Origin: Bradyrhizobium sp. 4
GTDB taxonomy: Bacteria > Pseudomonadota > Alphaproteobacteria > Rhizobiales > Xanthobacteraceae
Reading direction: 5' to 3'
Assembly: GCF_023100905.1 (NCBI RefSeq)
Contig: NZ_CP064686.1
Span: forward strand, 1,922,001-1,986,000
Length of the DNA: 64,000 nt
Shown here: piece by piece, positions 60,001 to 64,000 of the stretch
How positions within the stretch are numbered: position 1 is the first letter of the stretch
How the letters are laid out: every line of letters begins with the position of its first letter
Translations under genes and position numbers: made by a program
Notes under the pieces: generated by a model
What the model was told of the DNA's origin: nothing
The model's database searches: none
The model's input: the letters and a program-made list of their open reading frames with translations, nothing else

Positions 60001-60086
60001 GTCATGCCCGGGCTTGTCCCGGGCATTCACGTCCTTCTTCTCGTGGAGACGCGTGGATGGCCGGGACAAGCCCGGCCTTGACGACG
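60001..60086. repeat. Intergenic palindromic repeat, family D (copy 2)
   Basis: GTCATGCCCGGGCTTGTCCC and GGGACAAGCCCGGCCTTGACGAC form the outer arms, with inner CCCGGGCATTCACG and CGTGGATGGCCGGG. It lies 25 nt after glyS. Confidence 0.85.
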
Positions 60087-60127
60087 GAGTTGGTGGCCGC
60101 ATTACCGTGCGCGAAGAGTGTCCACAC

Positions 60128-60166
60128 AAAAAAGCCCCGCCCGGCGGGGGGAGGACCGGGCGGGGC
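60128..60166 (-). terminator. Terminator of the DUF1236 gene
   Basis: GCCCCGCCCGG (60134-60144) pairs perfectly with CCGGGCGGGGC (60156-60166). On the minus strand the hairpin is followed by six T (60133-60128). Confidence 0.85.
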
Positions 60167-60242
60167 CTGATGTCCGACTATACTGCTCGCGTCAGCCTGA
60201 TTGATGTGACGCGCCGGACACCTAGTTGATCCCGTGAAAGTG

Positions 60243-60596
60243 CTAGTCCATCACCTCGACGATGCGTCGCGAGCGCGGCTCGACCAGCACGGTCTCGCCG
60301 TTCACGACGGTGTAGCGATAGGTGGTGGCGCCGAAACGCTGCGGCACGTCATAATAGGTGACGCCGCTTTCAGGTAACGTGGCACCGACCACCACGCGAT
60401 CCGGGATACGGAAAGCCGGCACGCGTTGTTCGACGACATAGTCGCGGAAAGCCGGCCGCTGCTCGACGGCAATGGTCGGGCCGCTGTCGACGACGACGGG
60501 CGCGCGTCCCACTGTGACGCCGCTTTGCGCCTGCGCCGCAAGGGGCGAGCCGATCGCGGCCGCGAGCGCTGCAAGAGCAAGAATCCTGTTCCGCAT
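60243..60596 (-). CDS. Exported DUF1236-type protein
   Basis: A 117-residue exported protein. A signal peptide (MRNRILALAALAAAIGSPLA, then AQAQ) precedes a mature part with VTVGRAPVVVDSGPTIAVEQ and a C-terminal DUF1236-like block, RIPDRVVVGATLPESGVTYYDVP in part. DUF1236 proteins are periplasmic and of unknown function, common in Bradyrhizobium. AAGGAG lies 6 nt ahead of the ATG at 60596, which decides the start. It is closed by the terminator at 60128-60166. Confidence 0.85.
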   Translation of the reverse strand: MRNRILALAALAAAIGSPLAAQAQSGVTVGRAPVVVDSGPTIAVEQRPAFRDYVVEQRVPAFRIPDRVVVGATLPESGVTYYDVPQRFGATTYRYTVVNGETVLVEPRSRRIVEVMD

Positions 60597-60818
60597 GGGC
60601 AACTCCTTCGAGAAGGTTTCGTGAAGCGCCAATGGCGCGACCGGTTGCCAATGCATGCGTCTCCGCGATGTTCCGGAAAACGCCCGCCGCATTCGCGGCA
60701 TTTTCGGGCTGTTTTCGCGGATCTGGGAACTCGCGCGCGCCCGATGCGTCTCTACCCGCGGAACCCAGTCCGCTATGATCCCGCCGCGATTCGCCCCTAC
60801 CCCACGGAAAGAAAATTC

Positions 60819-60974
60819 ATGCACATCACCGTCGCCCATATCTCGCCGATCCTGTCGCTGCTTGCGGGTGTGCTCATCCTGATTATGCCGCGCCTCCTGA
60901 ACCTGATCGTCGCGATTTTTCTCATTATAAATGGTGCGATCGGGCTCGGATTGTTGAAGTGGCTCCATCTCTAG
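60819..60974 (+). CDS. DUF3096 small membrane protein
   Basis: A 51-residue protein with two hydrophobic helices (about 10-24 and 27-46) separated by MPRLLN, matching the DUF3096 family of small inner-membrane proteins. The function is unknown. The ATG at 60819 has GGAAAG upstream. It is divergent from the DUF1236 gene. Confidence 0.8.
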   Translation: MHITVAHISPILSLLAGVLILIMPRLLNLIVAIFLIINGAIGLGLLKWLHL

Positions 60975-61070
60975 GCCTTCATTCTACGGAACTCTTCGAC
61001 TTGCGCGGACCTGCCCAAAGTGGTGTAAGGCCCGCAATTACCCATTCCTCTCGCAGGTTGTGTGCAAGCT

Positions 61071-64000
61071 ATGGCCAAAGCCGCCTCGAAAACTCCAGCG
61101 AAAATGCCAGCGAAATCAAAGTCCTCCGCCAAGGCGAAAGCCGCGCCGGCGGCCCGCAAGGCACTTGCCAAGCGCGCCCCGAAGCCCGTGGCCAAAGCCG
61201 CTGTTAAGCCGCTGGCCAAGCCGGCTGTGAAGCCTGCCGCCAAGTCGGTTTCCAAGGCTGTTGCAAAGGCACCGACGAAACCAGTTGCGCCGAAGGTTGC
61301 CGTGAAGCCCGCACCGAGCAAGGCTGCTTCAAGCAAGGCCGCGCCTGTTGCGGCCAAGGCCGGCAAGTGGGTGTTCACGTTCGGCGACGGCAAGGCCGAG
61401 GGCAAAGCGGAGATGCGCGACCTGCTCGGCGGCAAGGGCGCCAACCTCGCCGAGATGGCCAATCTCGGCCTGCCGGTGCCTCCGGGCTTCACCATCCCGA
61501 CCTCGGTCTGCACCTATTTCTACGCGCACGACAAATCCTACCCCAAGGAACTGCGGTCGCAGGTTGAGAAGGCGCTCGATCATGTCGGCAAGTTGACCGG
61601 CAAGATCTTCGGCGATTCCAGGAACCCGCTGCTCGTCTCCGTGCGTTCCGGCGGCCGCGCCTCGATGCCGGGCATGATGGACACCGTGCTCAATCTCGGC
61701 CTCAACGACGAAACCGTGGAAGCGCTCTCGGAACTGTCGGGCGATCGCCGCTTCGCCTATGACAGCTATCGCCGCTTCATCACCATGTATTCGGACGTGG
61801 TGCTCGGCTTCGAGCATCATCATTTCGAGGAAATCCTCGACACCTTCAAGGACAGCCAGGGCTACACGCTCGACACGGATCTCACCGCCGACGACTGGGT
61901 CGATCTGGTCGGCAAGTACAAGGACGCGGTCGCTCGCGAAACCGGCAAGGATTTTCCGCAGGACCCGCACGACCAGCTCTGGGGCGCGATTGGCGCCGTG
62001 TTTTCATCCTGGATGAACGCCCGAGCGGTGACCTACCGCAGACTGCACGACATTCCGGAATCCTGGGGCACCGCGGTCAACGTGCAGGCCATGGTGTTCG
62101 GCAACATGGGCGAGACCTCGGCGACCGGCGTTGCCTTCACGCGCAATCCCTCGACCGGCGAGAGCAAGCTCTACGGCGAGTTCCTGATCAACGCGCAAGG
62201 CGAGGACGTGGTCGCCGGCATCCGCACGCCGCAGGACATCACCGAGGAAGCGCGGAAGGACTCGGGCTCCGACAAGGCGTCGATGGAATCGGCGATGCCG
62301 GAGGCCTTCAAGGAGCTGACGCGGATCTACACGTTGCTCGAGAAGCACTACCGCGACATGCAGGACATGGAGTTCACGGTCGAGCAGGGCAAGCTTTGGA
62401 TGCTGCAGACCCGCGGCGGCAAGCGCACCGCGAAAGCGGCGCTCCGCATCGCGGTCGAGCTCGCCAATGAAGGCCTGATCACCAAGAAGGAAGCGGTGAC
62501 GCGGATCGACCCGGCCTCGCTCGATCAGCTGCTGCATCCGACCATCGACCCCAACGCCAAGCGCGACGTGATCGCGACCGGCCTGCCGGCCTCGCCGGGT
62601 GCGGCCTCCGGCGAGATCGTGTTCTCCTCGGACGAAGCGGCCAAGCTTCAGGCCGACGGACGCAAGGTGATTCTGGTCCGGATCGAGACCAGCCCCGAAG
62701 ACATCCACGGCATGCACGCCGCCGAAGGCATCTTGACCACCCGCGGCGGCATGACCTCGCATGCTGCGGTGGTCGCGCGCGGCATGGGCAAGCCCTGCGT
62801 CTCCGGTTGCGGCACCATCCGGGTCGATTACGGCCGCGGTACCATGAGCATCGGCTCGCGCACCTTCAAGACCGGCGACGTCATCACCATCGACGGCTCG
62901 CTCGGCCAGGTGCTCGCCGGCCGCATGCCGATGATCGAGCCCGAGCTGTCCGGCGAGTTCGGCACGCTGATGAAATGGGCCGACCAGGTCCGTAAGATCG
63001 GCGTGCGCGTCAACGCGGACACGCCGGAGGACGCGCATACCGCGATCAAGTTCGGCGCGGAAGGCATCGGTCTCTGCCGTACCGAGCACATGTTCTTCGA
63101 GGAGACGCGCATCCGCACGGTGCGGGAGATGATCCTCTCCGAGGACGAGCAGTCGCGCCGCGCTGCGCTGGCAAAGCTGCTGCCGATGCAGCGCGCCGAC
63201 TTCGTCGAGCTGTTCGAGATCATGAAGGGCCTGCCCGTCACGATCCGTTTGCTTGATCCGCCGCTGCACGAGTTCCTTCCGCACACCCATGCCGAGGTCG
63301 AGGAAGTGGCCCGCGCCATGAACACCGACCCGCGGCGCCTGGCCGACCGCGCGCGCGAGCTTTCGGAGTTCAATCCGATGCTCGGCTTCCGCGGCTGCCG
63401 TATCGCGATCGCCTATCCCGAGATCGCCGAAATGCAGGCGCGTGCGATCTTCGAAGCAGCGGTCGAGGCCGAGAAGCGCACCGGCAAGGCCGTCGGCCTC
63501 GAGGTGATGGTGCCGCTGATCGCCACCAAGATGGAGCTCGACCTCGTCAAGGCGCGCATCGATTCCACCGCGAAGGCGGTGATGCGCGACACCAACACCA
63601 AGCTGACCTATCAGGTCGGCACAATGATCGAGCTGCCGCGCGCCTGCCTGCTCGCGGCCGAGATCGCGGAGAGCGCCGAGTTCTTCTCGTTCGGCACCAA
63701 TGACCTCACGCAAACGACGTACGGCATCAGCCGTGACGATGCCGCGAGCTTCCTCGGCACCTACGTGTCCAAGGGCATCCTGCCGATCGATCCCTTCGTC
63801 GCGCTCGACCAGGAAGGCGTCGGCGAGCTCGTCAAGATCGGCGTCGCACGCGGTCGTAAGACGCGCGCCTCGCTCAAGGTCGGCATCTGCGGCGAGCACG
63901 GCGGCGATCCCGCCTCCGTCGCCTTCTGCCATGCGATCGGCCTCGACTACGTCTCCTGCTCGCCCTACCGCGTCCCGATCGCCCGCCTCGCCGCCGCGCA
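61071..64000 (+). CDS. ppdK: Pyruvate, phosphate dikinase (partial; runs off the window)
   Basis: Interconverts pyruvate, ATP and phosphate with phosphoenolpyruvate, AMP and pyrophosphate. At least 976 residues are visible with no stop before the end; comparison of the Cys940 position with PPDK suggests a few tens of residues are missing. The catalytic, phospho-carrying His is His564 in GGMTSHAAVV; GICGEHGG, with Cys940, is the C-terminal active-site Cys. The N-terminal ATP-grasp domain starts at KWVFTFGDGKAEG, residue 99. The first 98 residues are a Lys/Ala/Pro/Ser-rich, histone-H1-like tail that most PPDK proteins lack. The ATG at 61071 is used. Confidence 0.93.
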   Translation, partial: MAKAASKTPAKMPAKSKSSAKAKAAPAARKALAKRAPKPVAKAAVKPLAKPAVKPAAKSVSKAVAKAPTKPVAPKVAVKPAPSKAASSKAAPVAAKAGKWVFTFGDGKAEGKAEMRDLLGGKGANLAEMANLGLPVPPGFTIPTSVCTYFYAHDKSYPKELRSQVEKALDHVGKLTGKIFGDSRNPLLVSVRSGGRASMPGMMDTVLNLGLNDETVEALSELSGDRRFAYDSYRRFITMYSDVVLGFEHHHFEEILDTFKDSQGYTLDTDLTADDWVDLVGKYKDAVARETGKDFPQDPHDQLWGAIGAVFSSWMNARAVTYRRLHDIPESWGTAVNVQAMVFGNMGETSATGVAFTRNPSTGESKLYGEFLINAQGEDVVAGIRTPQDITEEARKDSGSDKASMESAMPEAFKELTRIYTLLEKHYRDMQDMEFTVEQGKLWMLQTRGGKRTAKAALRIAVELANEGLITKKEAVTRIDPASLDQLLHPTIDPNAKRDVIATGLPASPGAASGEIVFSSDEAAKLQADGRKVILVRIETSPEDIHGMHAAEGILTTRGGMTSHAAVVARGMGKPCVSGCGTIRVDYGRGTMSIGSRTFKTGDVITIDGSLGQVLAGRMPMIEPELSGEFGTLMKWADQVRKIGVRVNADTPEDAHTAIKFGAEGIGLCRTEHMFFEETRIRTVREMILSEDEQSRRAALAKLLPMQRADFVELFEIMKGLPVTIRLLDPPLHEFLPHTHAEVEEVARAMNTDPRRLADRARELSEFNPMLGFRGCRIAIAYPEIAEMQARAIFEAAVEAEKRTGKAVGLEVMVPLIATKMELDLVKARIDSTAKAVMRDTNTKLTYQVGTMIELPRACLLAAEIAESAEFFSFGTNDLTQTTYGISRDDAASFLGTYVSKGILPIDPFVALDQEGVGELVKIGVARGRKTRASLKVGICGEHGGDPASVAFCHAIGLDYVSCSPYRVPIARLAAA

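Noticed and set aside
62004..63932. Long minus-strand open frame opposite ppdK (642 codons)
   Set aside because: Complement of ppdK, no ribosome site and no recognisable domain.

Overview
The window is a high-GC alphaproteobacterial chromosome segment, most likely from Bradyrhizobium or a close relative in the Nitrobacteraceae. Four features point there: a Rieske gene followed by one fused cytochrome b/c1 gene (the fbcFH arrangement), a fused anthranilate synthase trpE(G) behind a Trp-Trp leader peptide, a CcrM-type GANTC DNA methylase, and several families of short palindromic intergenic repeats. I see no rRNA, tRNA, CRISPR array, insertion sequence or prophage. It reads as core chromosome with a few accessory genes.

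Layout. 1-3.2 kb, minus strand: HAD hydrolase, hemF, queD, queE, trmL. 3.4-6.1 kb: the cytochrome bc1 genes, closed by a clear terminator. 6.2-8.2 kb: a dienelactone-hydrolase-like enzyme and a DMP19-like gene. 8.2-11.2 kb: trp leader/attenuator, trpE(G), apt. 11.2-16.2 kb, minus strand: GIY-YIG protein, two ParA-like ATPases, an M48 protease/LemA pair and an Rsm22-like methyltransferase. 16.3-21.3 kb: smc, a DsbA-like thiol protein and a DUF721 protein. 21.4-29.9 kb: mutY, a thioesterase, a frameshifted FAD monooxygenase, two glutathione transferases, a divergent LysR/NTF2-like pair and a chemoreceptor. 30-35.4 kb: ccrM with a GANTC-dense start region, a zinc metallopeptidase, moaB, a MarR-GNAT fusion beside a 42-bp palindrome, and a small glycosyltransferase. 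35.7-39.3 kb: ackA and phosphoketolase. 39.5-44.6 kb: radical SAM protein, VOC protein, rnhB, a GT39-like membrane protein, a uracil-DNA glycosylase. 44.8-49.5 kb: ETF-ubiquinone oxidoreductase, a TPR protein, ispE. 49.5-54.2 kb: alpha/beta hydrolase, LysE exporter, a FabF-like synthase coupled to an HxlR regulator, and a polyprenyl diphosphate synthase. 54.3-60 kb: DUF2007 protein, N6-adenine methyltransferase, a 30-residue membrane peptide gene, S49 protease, glyQ, glyS. 60.2-64 kb: two small envelope proteins and ppdK, which runs off the window end.

Functionally, fbcFH and ETF-QO are two of the ubiquinone-linked respiratory steps, and ispE and the polyprenyl synthase feed quinone side chains. 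Phosphoketolase plus acetate kinase make a sugar-phosphate-to-acetate shunt. CcrM and Smc belong to cell-cycle and chromosome maintenance, and both have unusual GANTC clusters nearby. I did not find a multi-gene system that is clearly new. The strongest leads are the ccrM control region, the MarR-GNAT palindrome, the two ParA-like ATPases with one altered P-loop, and the histone-H1-like N-terminal tail on pyruvate phosphate dikinase.
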